From positions 1-37,478 of the forward strand of contig JAQBYC010000039.1 of NCBI GenBank assembly GCA_027623205.1: DNA of 37,478 nucleotides, given 5' to 3'. Made by a program: the position numbers and the translations under genes. Positions 8,345 through 17,474 of this stretch are shown piece by piece (position 1 is the first letter of the stretch; every line of letters starts with the position of its first letter). The notes beneath the pieces are model-generated. The model did no database searches, was not told the origin of the DNA, and was given only the letters and a program-made list of their open reading frames with translations. Origin of the DNA: Pseudomonadota bacterium (lineage in GTDB: Bacteria; Pseudomonadota; Alphaproteobacteria; GCA-2731375).

Positions 8345-8658
8345 CTAATCTGGCAACGCTATTGCTGCGCGGGGCGATCCACGTTTATCGCCTTTGCCTG
8401 GCGCCCCTATTGCCCGGCCACTGCCGCTATTTGCCCAGTTGTTCCCATTACGGCCTGGAAGCATTGCAACGGCATGGACCCATTCACGGCAGCTGGCTGA
8501 CCCTGCGGCGGCTACTGCGCTGTCATCCCTGGGGCGGCCATGGCCATGACCCCGTGCCGCAGACCTATTTACCCCATTTGGCCCGTCCCTCGGCTGGCCA
8601 CCCGCTGGCGGCCCTCCGGCCAACCTATAAAACCGATAAAGCGACCCCACATGTCTGA
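8341..8658 (+). CDS. yidD: membrane protein insertion efficiency factor YidD
   Basis: Small protein of 105 residues of the UPF0161/YidD family, which helps YidC-dependent insertion of inner-membrane proteins. The family core is present: IHVYRLCLAPLLPGHCRYLPSCSHYGLEAL, then RRLLRCHPWG-GHDPVP. The N-terminal amphipathic helix associates with the membrane. The C-terminal 25 residues after the conserved core are variable and basic. It overlaps rnpA by four bases and yidC by eight, so translation of the three is coupled. Confidence 0.94.
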   Translation: MTNLATLLLRGAIHVYRLCLAPLLPGHCRYLPSCSHYGLEALQRHGPIHGSWLTLRRLLRCHPWGGHGHDPVPQTYLPHLARPSAGHPLAALRPTYKTDKATPHV

Positions 8659-10417
8659 TCAACGCAATCTTATCATCGCGATCGCCTTATCACTGGCGAT
8701 CCTGCTGGGCTTTCAATTCTTTTGGGAAGCGCCACGGCAACAGAAGCAACAGCAACAGGCCGAAAATCAGGCCGGGCAGGGTACCGGTGGATCAATGATC
8801 CCCGCCGCTCCAGGCGCCACGGGATCAGGCGTCGTAGGATCCATACCGGGGGCCCCCGCCACAACTGCGTTGCCGGGGGCGATGAATGCGGTCGCCAGCC
8901 GCGATGCCACGTTGAAACAATCACCGCGCATCGCCGTTAACGGCGCCCGGCTGGGCGGCTCCATTGCCCTAAAGGGCGCCCGCATCGATGATCTGACCTT
9001 GCTGGACTATAAAGCCACGATCGACAATGATAGCCCGGCCGTCATCCTGCTGTCGCCGCATGGCGCGGCGAACCCCTACTTTAGCCAATTCGGTTGGGTT
9101 CCCGTCGGCGAACTGAAAGTACCCGACGGCAATTCACTCTGGCTGGCCGACCGCCCGTCCCTGATCCCGTCACGGCCCCTGACCTTAAGCTGGGAAAATG
9201 GCCAAGGCGTACGCTTCATCCAGGTCATCGAGGTCGACGATGCCTTTATGCTGACGGTAACCCAAAGAGTTGAGAATAACTCCGGCAAGCCTATTTCATT
9301 CCACCCGTTTGGCCGAATTTCCCGCACACATACGCCGGAAACCCTAGGTTTTTATATCCTGCATGAAGGCCCGTTGGCGGTTTTCAACGATACCTTGAAA
9401 GAAGTCGACTACGACGACCTGCGGGATAGCTCCACTGATGCGACGAAAAGTGTGGGTGGTTGGATCGGCATCACGGACAAATATTGGCTGGCGGCCCTCA
9501 TCCCCGATCAAAAAGAACCTTTCGCCGGCACCTTCCGTTACAGCCAGCCCAACCAGCAGGACACTTATCAGGCGGATTTCCTGACCCAGACGCCGCAGGT
9601 CATCGCCTCGGGGGCGACGGCGCAAACCGTCAGCCACGTCTTTGCCGGCGCCAAGGAAGTTCACCTGTTGGACAAATACGAGACACAGCTGGGCATCGCG
9701 CGTTTTGATTTGGCGGTGGATTTCGGCTGGTTCTATTTCCTGACCAAGCCGCTGTTCTTCGTGCTGGACTATTTCTTCAAGTTACTGGGTAATTTCGGTT
9801 TGGCGATCCTGTTGCTGACCGTCTGCATCAAGGCGATATTCTTTCCGCTGGCCAACAAGTCCTACAAGGCCATGAGCAAGATGAAGGCCCTGCAACCGGA
9901 AATGACCAAGGTGCGGGAGCGCTTTGGCGATGACCGGACCAAGATGAACCAGGAAATGATGGGCCTTTACAAGCGGGAAAAGGTCAATCCGGCGGCGGGC
10001 TGTTTGCCGGTCGTAATACAAATTCCGGTGTTTTTCGCCTTGTACAAGGTCATGTTCGTGACCATTGAAATGCGCCACCAACCGTTCTTTGGCTGGATCC
10101 GGGACCTGTCGGCCCCCGACCCGATGTACATTTTTACTTTGTTCGGCGCCATTCCCTGGGACCTGCCACAGTTTCTGATGATCGGCATCTGGCCGGTATT
10201 CATGGGCGCCAGTATGTACATTCAACAATTGCTGAACCCCCAGCCGGCGGATCCTGTGCAGGCGAAGATCTTTCTGTTCATGCCGTTGTTTTTCACCTTC
10301 CTGTTGGGTAGTTTCCCCGCCGGTCTGGTGATCTATTGGACATGGAACAATGTTCTCTCCATCACCCAGCAATGGATCATCATGAAACGGATGGGCGTAT
10401 CGATTAAGCCTACGTAG
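8651..10417 (+). CDS. yidC: membrane protein insertase YidC
   Basis: YidC/Oxa1 insertase of 588 residues. The N-terminal signal-anchor NLIIAIALSLAILLGFQFFW is followed by a Gln-rich linker, the large periplasmic beta-sandwich domain (about 70-330) and the five-helix insertase core from FYFLTKPLFFVLDYFF onward. The core includes the cytoplasmic coiled-coil hairpin (KALQPEMTKVRERFGDDRTKMNQEMMGLYK) and the arginine-bearing EMRHQPFFGWIRDLSAPDP region. The start is ATG 8651, since the frame upstream of it lies in yidD and is unrelated. The yihA ATG directly follows its stop codon. Confidence 0.97.
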   Translation: MSDQRNLIIAIALSLAILLGFQFFWEAPRQQKQQQQAENQAGQGTGGSMIPAAPGATGSGVVGSIPGAPATTALPGAMNAVASRDATLKQSPRIAVNGARLGGSIALKGARIDDLTLLDYKATIDNDSPAVILLSPHGAANPYFSQFGWVPVGELKVPDGNSLWLADRPSLIPSRPLTLSWENGQGVRFIQVIEVDDAFMLTVTQRVENNSGKPISFHPFGRISRTHTPETLGFYILHEGPLAVFNDTLKEVDYDDLRDSSTDATKSVGGWIGITDKYWLAALIPDQKEPFAGTFRYSQPNQQDTYQADFLTQTPQVIASGATAQTVSHVFAGAKEVHLLDKYETQLGIARFDLAVDFGWFYFLTKPLFFVLDYFFKLLGNFGLAILLLTVCIKAIFFPLANKSYKAMSKMKALQPEMTKVRERFGDDRTKMNQEMMGLYKREKVNPAAGCLPVVIQIPVFFALYKVMFVTIEMRHQPFFGWIRDLSAPDPMYIFTLFGAIPWDLPQFLMIGIWPVFMGASMYIQQLLNPQPADPVQAKIFLFMPLFFTFLLGSFPAGLVIYWTWNNVLSITQQWIIMKRMGVSIKPT

Positions 10418-11113
10418 ATGGCAGAGACACCAGCCGGCGAAGACGATGGCGCAAAAGCCGCGGCGGACATTGAGAGAGGCCGGCTGCTTTTCACTCAGGA
10501 CTGCGAATTCGTCATGGGCGTCCGCACGGAAGCGGATTTGCCGCACCCGGAACTGCCGGAAGTTGCCTTTGCGGGCCGTTCCAACGTGGGCAAATCCAGT
10601 CTGCTGAACGCGCTGACCAACCGACGCTCACTGGCCCGCACCTCGAATACACCAGGACGCACCCGCGAGGTCAATTTCTTCCGTCTCGGCGGCGGGTTGA
10701 TGCTGGTCGATCTGCCCGGCTATGGCTTTGCCCGGGCCGGCAAGGAAGAGATCGCGCGTTGGAACAAATTGATCGAGGACTATTTGCGCGGCCGGGTCAA
10801 TTTGCGCCGGGTCTGCCTGTTGATCGACGCCCGGCGTGGCATCGGGGCGCCCGATCGGGCGGTGATGGAACTGCTGGACAAGGCGGCGGTCGTCTACCAG
10901 GTGGTTCTGACCAAGGTCGACAAGGAGAAGCCCAGCGCCCTGGCCAAAATACGGCAAGCGGTGGCGGAGGAAATTGGCCGCCACGGCGCCGCCTATCCGG
11001 AGATCCTGGCGACCTCCGCCGCCAAACGGTTTGGCCTGGAAGAGGCCCGGGCCAGTTTTGCCGCGCTGACGGAAAGTGCATTGTCGGAAAGTACCCTGGC
11101 GGACAGGGAGTGA
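10418..11113 (+). CDS. yihA: ribosome biogenesis GTPase YihA/EngB
   Basis: Essential TrmE-Era-EngA-type GTPase involved in 50S assembly, 231 residues. The G1 motif GRSNVGKS is at 53-60, G3 is DLPGYG, G4 is TKVD and G5 lies near ATSA. The switch I region TSNTPGRTREVNFF is typical of EngB. The first 35 residues form an acidic extension, common in alphaproteobacteria. Its ATG abuts the yidC stop (TAGATG), so it is in the same transcript; argB follows after 20 bases. Confidence 0.95.
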   Translation: MAETPAGEDDGAKAAADIERGRLLFTQDCEFVMGVRTEADLPHPELPEVAFAGRSNVGKSSLLNALTNRRSLARTSNTPGRTREVNFFRLGGGLMLVDLPGYGFARAGKEEIARWNKLIEDYLRGRVNLRRVCLLIDARRGIGAPDRAVMELLDKAAVVYQVVLTKVDKEKPSALAKIRQAVAEEIGRHGAAYPEILATSAAKRFGLEEARASFAALTESALSESTLADRE

Positions 11114-11133
11114 GTGGGATATAAGCCGGCACC

Positions 11134-12036
11134 ATGACCAATACGCTACAAGACGAACAATTGCACACTGCCCGGACCCTGTCCGAGGCGCTGCCTTACA
11201 TGCGCCGCTTCGCGGGTCAGACTTTCGTCATCAAGTATGGCGGTCATGCCATGGGCGATGCTGAACTTGCGGATAATTTCGCCCGGGATGTCGTACTGAT
11301 GAAGCAGGTCGGCATCAACCCGGTGGTGGTGCACGGTGGCGGCCCGCGAATTGGCGCCATGTTGGACCGCCTGAAGATCAAAAGTTCGTTTATCGACGGC
11401 CTCCGCGTCACCGACGCCGCAACCGTGGAAATTGTGGAGATGGTGTTGTCCGGCTCGATCAACAAGGCGGTGGTCACCGCCATCAACGGCGCCGGCGGCG
11501 TGGCCATTGGCCTGTCGGGCAAGGATGGCCGCCTGATCGAGGCGCGCAAATTACAGCGCACGACCCGGGATCCGGATTCCAATATCGAAAAAGTGTTGGA
11601 CCTGGGCTTTGTCGGAGAACCGGTGCGTATCAATCCGGACCTGCTGCAGATTTTTGCGCAATCCGATCTGATACCGGTAATCGCGCCCATTGGTGTCGGC
11701 GCCGGCGGGGAAACCTATAACATCAACGCCGATACGGTCGCAGGAAAGATCGCCGCCACCCTGCGGGCCGCCAAACTGGTGATGCTGACGGACATCGCCG
11801 GGGTCTTGGATGGGAATGGCGCGTTAATTTCGAAGATGACACCTGGCCAGGCCAATGATTTAATGAGTGAGGGGGTCATCACGGGCGGCATGATCCCAAA
11901 GCTGGAAACCTGCCTGAGCGCCGTGCAACAGGGTGTTGGCGCGGCGCATATTCTGGATGGCCGGCTGCCCCATGTACTGTTGTTGGAAGCCTTTACCGCG
12001 GCCGGCGTCGGCACCATGATCGAGGGCGGCGAATAG
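11134..12036 (+). CDS. argB: acetylglutamate kinase
   Basis: Phosphorylates N-acetyl-L-glutamate, the second step of arginine synthesis. The amino-acid kinase fold is recognised from [11 protein letters not shown] (N-terminal lysine and glycine loop), [11 protein letters not shown], then GLSGKDG and [30 protein letters not shown]. The length of 300 residues is normal. The extended N-terminal helix before FVIKYGG is the type that mediates hexamer formation and arginine feedback in the family, but sensitivity cannot be proved here. The yihA-argB order is common in alphaproteobacteria. It converges with a DUF2336 gene 29 bases downstream, with no clear intrinsic terminator between them. Confidence 0.96.
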   Translation: MTNTLQDEQLHTARTLSEALPYMRRFAGQTFVIKYGGHAMGDAELADNFARDVVLMKQVGINPVVVHGGGPRIGAMLDRLKIKSSFIDGLRVTDAATVEIVEMVLSGSINKAVVTAINGAGGVAIGLSGKDGRLIEARKLQRTTRDPDSNIEKVLDLGFVGEPVRINPDLLQIFAQSDLIPVIAPIGVGAGGETYNINADTVAGKIAATLRAAKLVMLTDIAGVLDGNGALISKMTPGQANDLMSEGVITGGMIPKLETCLSAVQQGVGAAHILDGRLPHVLLLEAFTAAGVGTMIEGGE

Positions 12037-12065
12037 GGCGGGCCAAGAGCTCCTTGAAATGGGCG

Positions 12066-13319
12066 CTACCGCAGCAGCTTCAATTGTTGTTCCAGTTCCG
12101 CCTTGCTGAGAGGATAATCGATCCCATTGCGGGCATTCAGAATGGATTGCGGACGCACCCGGGCGATGCGGAGCTGTAGCTGCATAGCCGTGCGCATGGA
12201 AAAATTGGCTTTCCAGGCCAGCGCGGTCACCGCCCGCGCGTTCGCTGAATCGAGCACGTCATCCACTACGTCGATCGGCAATCCGGTTTTCAAGGCAATA
12301 CCATGAACCACGAACTCCCGGTCGCCGTCACTTATCGCCTCCTGCAACGCGTCATCATTCAATCCGCCGGCGTTGAACAGTGCGGTCGCTGCATCCTTGC
12401 CGTCACCAATCTTCGCCCGCTCGCCATCCATCGCCGCGGCGCCATCGGAACGGATCCCTTCCCGCACGGCCTTGGCCAGATCGGCGGCAGTGGCTGCATC
12501 GATGTCGTTGCGGCTGCATAGGGTTTCCACCAACGACGCGGCCACAAAACCCGCAATCCGGCGGATCGCACCATTGGTCAGTGAGGGCCATTTCACCAGC
12601 GGCTTGTGCCAAGGCTCCACCGCCGCGGCATTGTCAATAATCCAATCCAGCGTATCCTCGCGCAACTGCGCACTATCGTTTGCCAACAAGGCAGCGACCG
12701 CCTTGGCATCCAGGGTCTGGGCTACCGCATCGGCGACATCACCGCCCAGGCCCCGGCGTTTCGCGACAGCGCTGAGGCTGCCGGCTTGCCGGCCGGCCGC
12801 GATGATTTCCAGCAGATCCTGGTCGTTTAAAAGAGGTGAGAATTGCAGGACCGGCGCGGCGACGATGACCTCCAGATCCCGCGCCAGTTGCAGGACGATA
12901 TCCTTGGGCACGTTCTCGGCCGATTTCAGATGCTCCGAGATGATCGCCCTGACCCTGGGCAATTGGTCCGTTGCCAGTTCGCGCAGCACCGTGATTGTCA
13001 GCGCCCCGGCCTTTTCCCGTTGCTCGACGGACCATTCAGGCACCAGACTGCCGATCTTGTCAGCCAATTGATAGCGGACCTCGTCATCACCGTCCTGTAC
13101 CAGTTTGGCATCCGCCTTGACCGGCGTCGAACGGTTGGAGGCAATGGCACGCCGCACTTCAGGCACATTGTCATCGGCGAGGTAGTACAGGACCTCTGGC
13201 TGGGTGTCTTCGCGCCTGGCCAGACGCAGGCGTTCCTTGGTATTATTCTGTTCCAGCGCGCTGCGCTGTTCTTCGTAGCTTTTCGGCTTTGAAATACGGC
13301 TAAGCAATGATTTCAACAT
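12066..13319 (-). CDS. DUF2336 protein, first of two paralogues (downstream copy)
   Basis: Protein of 417 residues in the uncharacterised alphaproteobacterial DUF2336 family. It is all-helical with HEAT-like repeats, seen as recurring segments such as QPEVLYYLADDNVPEVRRAIASN and DEVRYQLADKIG. Conserved blocks are PVLQFSPLLNDQDLLEIIAAG, RRIAGFVAASLVE and the C-terminal ALAWKANFSMRTAMQLQLRIARV. No catalytic motif, signal peptide or membrane segment is visible. The start ATG (13317-13319) overlaps the 3' end of the GGDEF gene by seven bases, with an AAGGAC ribosome binding site inside that gene. A scaffold or partner role for the cyclase is inference from the operon. Confidence 0.8.
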   Translation of the reverse strand: MLKSLLSRISKPKSYEEQRSALEQNNTKERLRLARREDTQPEVLYYLADDNVPEVRRAIASNRSTPVKADAKLVQDGDDEVRYQLADKIGSLVPEWSVEQREKAGALTITVLRELATDQLPRVRAIISEHLKSAENVPKDIVLQLARDLEVIVAAPVLQFSPLLNDQDLLEIIAAGRQAGSLSAVAKRRGLGGDVADAVAQTLDAKAVAALLANDSAQLREDTLDWIIDNAAAVEPWHKPLVKWPSLTNGAIRRIAGFVAASLVETLCSRNDIDAATAADLAKAVREGIRSDGAAAMDGERAKIGDGKDAATALFNAGGLNDDALQEAISDGDREFVVHGIALKTGLPIDVVDDVLDSANARAVTALAWKANFSMRTAMQLQLRIARVRPQSILNARNGIDYPLSKAELEQQLKLLR

Positions 13320-15220
13320 GTCGAAAAGTCCTTCGCATCCGGCGCATCCGGCGCATCCGGCGCATCGCCCTCAGCGCCACACCCTTCGGTGAGAACAACC
13401 AGACCTCGACCATTGCGCTTTGCCCGATAAAGCGCGCGGTCAGCTCGATGGATCAAACGCTCCAGGTCGTCATCGATATTGGGATCTATCACGGCGACAC
13501 CGATGGAAATGGACAGGGGATGTGCGGCATCGCCGGAAAAACGCCTTAAGCTGGCGGCGGTTGCCAGCAGTTCCTCCGCCTTGTGACGGGCGCCTTCCAG
13601 GCCGGTTTCTTCCAACCACACCACGAATTCATCACCGCCCAGCCGGCCAGATATGTCACTCTCGCGGCCCTTGCCGTTGCTCAGTAATTTGGCCAGGGCG
13701 ACCAGGGCCTCGTCGCCAATTTGATGGCCATGGGTATCATTGACGGATTTAAAATGATCCATATCGATGTATAGCAGCGCGCCGAAGCGCTTTTGCCGCT
13801 TGTGCTGGGCGATACGTTTACCGACGACGTCATGAAAGCCGCGACGGTTTAGCAGACCGGTCAATTCATCTACGCTTGAGAGTTCTTCCAACCGCTCCTG
13901 AACCTCTGCCTGGGCGATGGCTATGCCCAATTGCGAGGCGATATCCAGCAATGTTGTCGCCGCGTCTCCCACGGCGCCGACGTCATCCAGGGCAACCGCG
14001 ACGACACCCTTGGGCTGATAACGGAAAGGGCAGGGCACCAGCAAAAGTTGCTGTGCGCCCAGGGCCACGTGGCTGACCCGGTCAAGGTCCCCGCTGAAGC
14101 TCCGCGCGGCCTCTTCCAGAACATCGATACCCAGGGCATCGACGGCGATCCGTTCGGCGGCCAGTTTCAGGCCGCCGTTGATGCTATTCCGCAGGATCCA
14201 GACGTGCGAGGCCTTGATCGCCGTGGCGGTGGCGGCTGCAGCGGCCGAGAACATCTCGTTCGGAGTCATGGCGTCGCGCATGGAATCGACGATGGAGCGG
14301 CGCAATCGTTCGCGCTCCTGCGCGCGGACCAAGGCGGCTTGTTGCAGTGTATCCTCGGTGATATCGCGGCAGACCCCGCGTACGGCCTGCAAGGCGCCGG
14401 CATCATCAACCACCGGCAGACACGAGACGCGCACACAGGCCCGGGCACCATTCCGGTCCAGCAACCAACATTCGATCTCGTCTAAATGCGTTCGGCTTTC
14501 AAAGGGATTCGACCCGCCATCCCGGCCATCAGCCGCCACTGGATCTGCCAACAGATCCCGCGCCCGGCGGCCATTCAACTCGTCAGGGGTATAGCCCAAA
14601 AGGCCACCGCCGGAAACAAAAGCAAAGCAGCCCTCCGCGTCGGTCTCCCAAACGAAGTCGGTGGAGCAGGACACCAGATCCTTAAACAATTGCCGGGAAG
14701 CGACCAGGGCACGGCTGAAATTCACATCAAAGGTATTATCCCGCGCCAACAGCAAAATTCGCTTCGGTGTTTGGTTGGCACCGCCCGCGCCGTCGATGTC
14801 ATCGTCGCCCGCGCCTGTATCTCTTTCCGGTAGCAAGGTAATGTCGAAAACACCTACCCCGGCGGGTATGGGCAATTGGAAGCGTTTGGTACGCACGCCG
14901 CCACTATTTAGGACCTGATGCAACATGGCGCGAAGATCGCCGCCCGCGGGCCCGCGCAAGGCCGCCACGACGGGACCAGCAAGTGCGTTCGCCAGCAACA
15001 CCGTACCCGCCTCATCAAACAACGCCATCGGCCCATCATAGTCCGCCGTCAGATCGGTGGCCCGCAGCATCAGTGGCCCCATGCCGCCGGGTGCATCTAA
15101 TTGCGGACCTGCATCGGCGTCGCCAAATGCGGTGCGTTTTATAGGGATATTTACCACGTCGTCCGCTTTATCTTTGCCTTGCCTGATCCTCAGGTTTCCG
15201 AACAGGCACAACCTATCCAA
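13313..15220 (-). CDS. PAS-PAS-GAF-GGDEF diguanylate cyclase
   Basis: Multidomain sensor of 635 residues that should make cyclic di-GMP. It has a PAS-like region at about 60-150, a clearer PAS at about 183-295 (FKDLVSCSTDFVWETDAEG, then LGYTPDELNGR and a PAC-like end), a GAF-like region at about 310-455 and a GGDEF domain from VDELTGLLNRRGF. The active site GGDEF is intact at 528-532, and an inhibitory I-site RESD lies five residues before its RLGGDEF context (519-522). No membrane segment is seen, so it is cytoplasmic. The longest frame starts at TTG 15220 with weak support; ATG at 15082 (MGPLML) is a possible alternative. The tail holds an Ala-Pro-Asp repeat. Confidence 0.88.
   Translation of the reverse strand: MDRLCLFGNLRIRQGKDKADDVVNIPIKRTAFGDADAGPQLDAPGGMGPLMLRATDLTADYDGPMALFDEAGTVLLANALAGPVVAALRGPAGGDLRAMLHQVLNSGGVRTKRFQLPIPAGVGVFDITLLPERDTGAGDDDIDGAGGANQTPKRILLLARDNTFDVNFSRALVASRQLFKDLVSCSTDFVWETDAEGCFAFVSGGGLLGYTPDELNGRRARDLLADPVAADGRDGGSNPFESRTHLDEIECWLLDRNGARACVRVSCLPVVDDAGALQAVRGVCRDITEDTLQQAALVRAQERERLRRSIVDSMRDAMTPNEMFSAAAAATATAIKASHVWILRNSINGGLKLAAERIAVDALGIDVLEEAARSFSGDLDRVSHVALGAQQLLLVPCPFRYQPKGVVAVALDDVGAVGDAATTLLDIASQLGIAIAQAEVQERLEELSSVDELTGLLNRRGFHDVVGKRIAQHKRQKRFGALLYIDMDHFKSVNDTHGHQIGDEALVALAKLLSNGKGRESDISGRLGGDEFVVWLEETGLEGARHKAEELLATAASLRRFSGDAAHPLSISIGVAVIDPNIDDDLERLIHRADRALYRAKRNGRGLVVLTEGCGAEGDAPDAPDAPDAKDFSTC
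13335..13366. repeat. 9-bp tandem repeat (GCATCCGGC) in the GGDEF gene tail
   Basis: Three exact copies of GCATCCGGC (13335-13343, 13344-13352, 13353-13361) are followed by a partial fourth. On the minus strand they encode Ala-Pro-Asp repeats near the C-terminus of the GGDEF protein. They lie just upstream of the ribosome binding site of the overlapping DUF2336 gene. Changes in copy number would keep the reading frame. Confidence 0.9.
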
Positions 15221-15278
15221 TGGGCTCTTAACGGCGTCTTAATCACGGGAAATTTGCGCTGACGTTTTGCGCCAAACA

Positions 15279-16592
15279 TCACAGCTCCTTCACCAGTAAC
15301 GCCGCCATTTCCGCCGGTGTAAGGGGATAATCGGTGCCATGGCGGGCATTCAGCATTCTCTTCGGTGGAATACGGGCAGTACGGCTTTGCAACTGGATCG
15401 CCGTGCGCATGGACAACTTGGCCTTCCAGGCCAGGGCTGTCACGACCTTGGGCGAGGCGCCGGTTACGATCTTCCGCACTATTTCGGGGGGCAGTTCGGA
15501 ACGCAGGGTCAAGGCTTCCAGAACGAAATCGGTGCGCGCCGACAGGATCGCCTGCTCCATCGCCTCGTCGTCCAGCAGCATGCTTTGATCCAAAGCTCTG
15601 GCTTGTTCCTGTTCCTCTAGTTGCAACGCACCCTCGGTTTTATCGATCCGGGCCTTTAACCGCTTGCTCAAAAAACGAGTGGTGTCCCCATCCAGATCGT
15701 TGCGTTCCGCCAGCACCCGCAACAGTGAAGAGGCGACAAAGCCGGCCACGCGGCGCACGGCACGAATGGAAAGCTCGGGCCGCATCACCAGCGGTTCGTG
15801 CCAACGTTGCACCTCCGCCGCATTATTGGTGATCTTGTCCAGGGTCGCTTCCCGCACCGAAGCGTTCTTGTTGGCCAGCAGGGTCGCCACCGCCGGCACG
15901 TCAAATGTGGCGACCACCGCGTCCGAGACATCCTCCGAAACATGATCCCGACGGGCGATGGCGCACAGGGCTTCCTGGGCACAGCCCGCCGCAATCACCT
16001 CCATCAGATCCAAATCGCTCAACAATGGCGAGTATTCCAGCACCGGGGCCGAGACAATAACCGCGACATCCAGAGCCAGTTGCCGCACGATGGAGACGGG
16101 CACGCGGCGGCTGCTCTTCAGTTCCTCCGCCAACAAAGCCCGCACCCGGGGCAATTGATCAGAGGCCAGACGTTTGAGCATATCGAAGGTCAGTTCGCGC
16201 ACCTTTTCCTGCTCGTCGTGCGACATATCGGGCAACAGACGGGCAATTTTCAAGGTCAGGTCGCTGCGCACCTCTTCGTCGGCATCGTCGGCCAGCATCG
16301 CGTCTGCCTGCACCGGTGTCGCAGGATTGGCCGCCACCGCCTGCCGCACGTCGCCACTTTCGTCGCCGGCCAAATAGTACAGAATTTCGGGCCGCGTATC
16401 TGGCGAGCCAGCCAGTTGCAGGCGCGCCGCCAGATCCGACGCCGCCAGCAATTCTTTCTGGGCGCCGTACTCCATGCCGCCCTCGGCGGCCAACCCGGAC
16501 AAGAGCGCCGGAAGGCGCCCAGACGCTGGCGCCGGATTGGAAGAGGAACCGGCCGGCGGGGCCATTTTGCGTTTCAAAAGATTCTTGAGCAT
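15279..16592 (-). CDS. DUF2336 protein, second paralogue (first gene of the operon)
   Basis: Protein of 437 residues, clearly paralogous to the product of 12066-13319. Shared blocks include RPEILYYLAGDESGDVRQAVAANPATPVQADAMLADDADEEVR, PVLEYSPLLSDLDLMEVIAAG, RRVAGFVASSLLRVLAERNDLD and VVTALAWKAKLSMRTAIQLQ. The helical HEAT-like pattern is the same, with no enzyme motif. It has an extra Pro/Ala/Ser-rich N-terminal stretch (about 10-40). The start ATG ends at 16592; no strong ribosome binding site precedes it and the internal Met10 is an alternative. It lies 58 bases upstream of the GGDEF gene and is probably co-transcribed. It diverges from the HAD nucleotidase gene. Confidence 0.8.
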   Translation of the reverse strand: MLKNLLKRKMAPPAGSSSNPAPASGRLPALLSGLAAEGGMEYGAQKELLAASDLAARLQLAGSPDTRPEILYYLAGDESGDVRQAVAANPATPVQADAMLADDADEEVRSDLTLKIARLLPDMSHDEQEKVRELTFDMLKRLASDQLPRVRALLAEELKSSRRVPVSIVRQLALDVAVIVSAPVLEYSPLLSDLDLMEVIAAGCAQEALCAIARRDHVSEDVSDAVVATFDVPAVATLLANKNASVREATLDKITNNAAEVQRWHEPLVMRPELSIRAVRRVAGFVASSLLRVLAERNDLDGDTTRFLSKRLKARIDKTEGALQLEEQEQARALDQSMLLDDEAMEQAILSARTDFVLEALTLRSELPPEIVRKIVTGASPKVVTALAWKAKLSMRTAIQLQSRTARIPPKRMLNARHGTDYPLTPAEMAALLVKEL

Positions 16593-16704
16593 TGCACGAA
16601 AATTTTATCGACCGTTCATTAATGCGCTGTTAATGGCGGTGCCGGCGGGGCCGGCTGTGCTGGTATGGCTTGCCTTTCAGAGCGGATACACCCAGTTTAG
16701 TCAT

Positions 16705-17379
16705 ATGCAGGCAACAACCGCCCCAAATCTTCACAATATCGACGTTTGGATCTTTGATCTGGACAATACGCTCTATCCCGTGGGCTGCGACCTGGGCACC
16801 CAATTGGGGCGGCGGATGGGGGAGTTCGTGGCGCAATTTCTGGGTCTTCCCCTGGATCAGGCCCGGGTGGTGCAAAAGCAGTATTTCCACGCCCATGGCA
16901 CCACTCTGCGGGGACTGATGGTCGAACATGGCCTGGACCCGGGCGACTATCTGGACTATGTCCACGACTTGGACCTATCCGGCATACCCATCGACGAGCG
17001 CCTGGGTCAGGCCCTGGAAGCCTTGCCGGGACGTAAAGTGGTCTATACCAACGCCACCACCAAGCATGCCAGACGGGTGGTTGGCCATTTAGGTATACAG
17101 CATCATTTCGATGGGTTTTTTGACATCGTCGACGCCGACTTCATGCCCAAACCGAACCACAGTCCCTATGACGCCGTACTGGACCGCCATGACATCGATC
17201 CCACGACGGCCGTGATGGTCGAGGATATCGCACAAAACCTGATGCCGGCGGCCAATCTTGGCATGGCCACGGTCTGGGTTCGCGGCGGCCGCGGCCTGAC
17301 CCTGACGGCTGAGCAAATCCCCCATGTCCACCACGTCACCGACGATTTGCCGGGCTGGTTGTTGGATTTGCCGGGGTGA
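16705..17379 (+). CDS. HAD-family pyrimidine 5'-nucleotidase
   Basis: Haloacid-dehalogenase phosphatase of 224 residues resembling the Sdt1/YjjG-like pyrimidine 5'-nucleotidase group. Motif I is IFDLDNTLYP (D18 nucleophile, D20 acid/base), motif II is VVYTNATT, a lysine lies in FMPKPNHSPYD and motif III is MVEDIAQNL. ATG 16705 is chosen because it places motif I about 17 residues from the N-terminus as in relatives; longer frames overlap the divergent DUF2336 gene. The ribosome binding site is weak. A close upstream neighbour of dapD in some alphaproteobacteria, it is likely a housekeeping nucleotide phosphatase. Confidence 0.85.
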   Translation: MQATTAPNLHNIDVWIFDLDNTLYPVGCDLGTQLGRRMGEFVAQFLGLPLDQARVVQKQYFHAHGTTLRGLMVEHGLDPGDYLDYVHDLDLSGIPIDERLGQALEALPGRKVVYTNATTKHARRVVGHLGIQHHFDGFFDIVDADFMPKPNHSPYDAVLDRHDIDPTTAVMVEDIAQNLMPAANLGMATVWVRGGRGLTLTAEQIPHVHHVTDDLPGWLLDLPG

Positions 17380-17415
17380 GGCCTACATGATGCCAATGGG
17401 GCCTACCCTAAGGAG

Positions 17416-17443
17416 TTGACAGAAAGCTGCGCCGGGGTAGTTT
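17416..17443 (+). promoter_or_regulatory. possible promoter of dapD
   Basis: A consensus -35 hexamer TTGACA at 17416-17421 is followed after 16 bases by TAGTTT at 17438-17443, which keeps the most conserved -10 bases. Transcription would start near 17450, about 25 bases before the dapD start. The weak -10 makes this tentative. Confidence 0.4.
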
Positions 17444-17474
17444 GCCCACCGTTTGTAGCGGGGAGAGAGAGACA

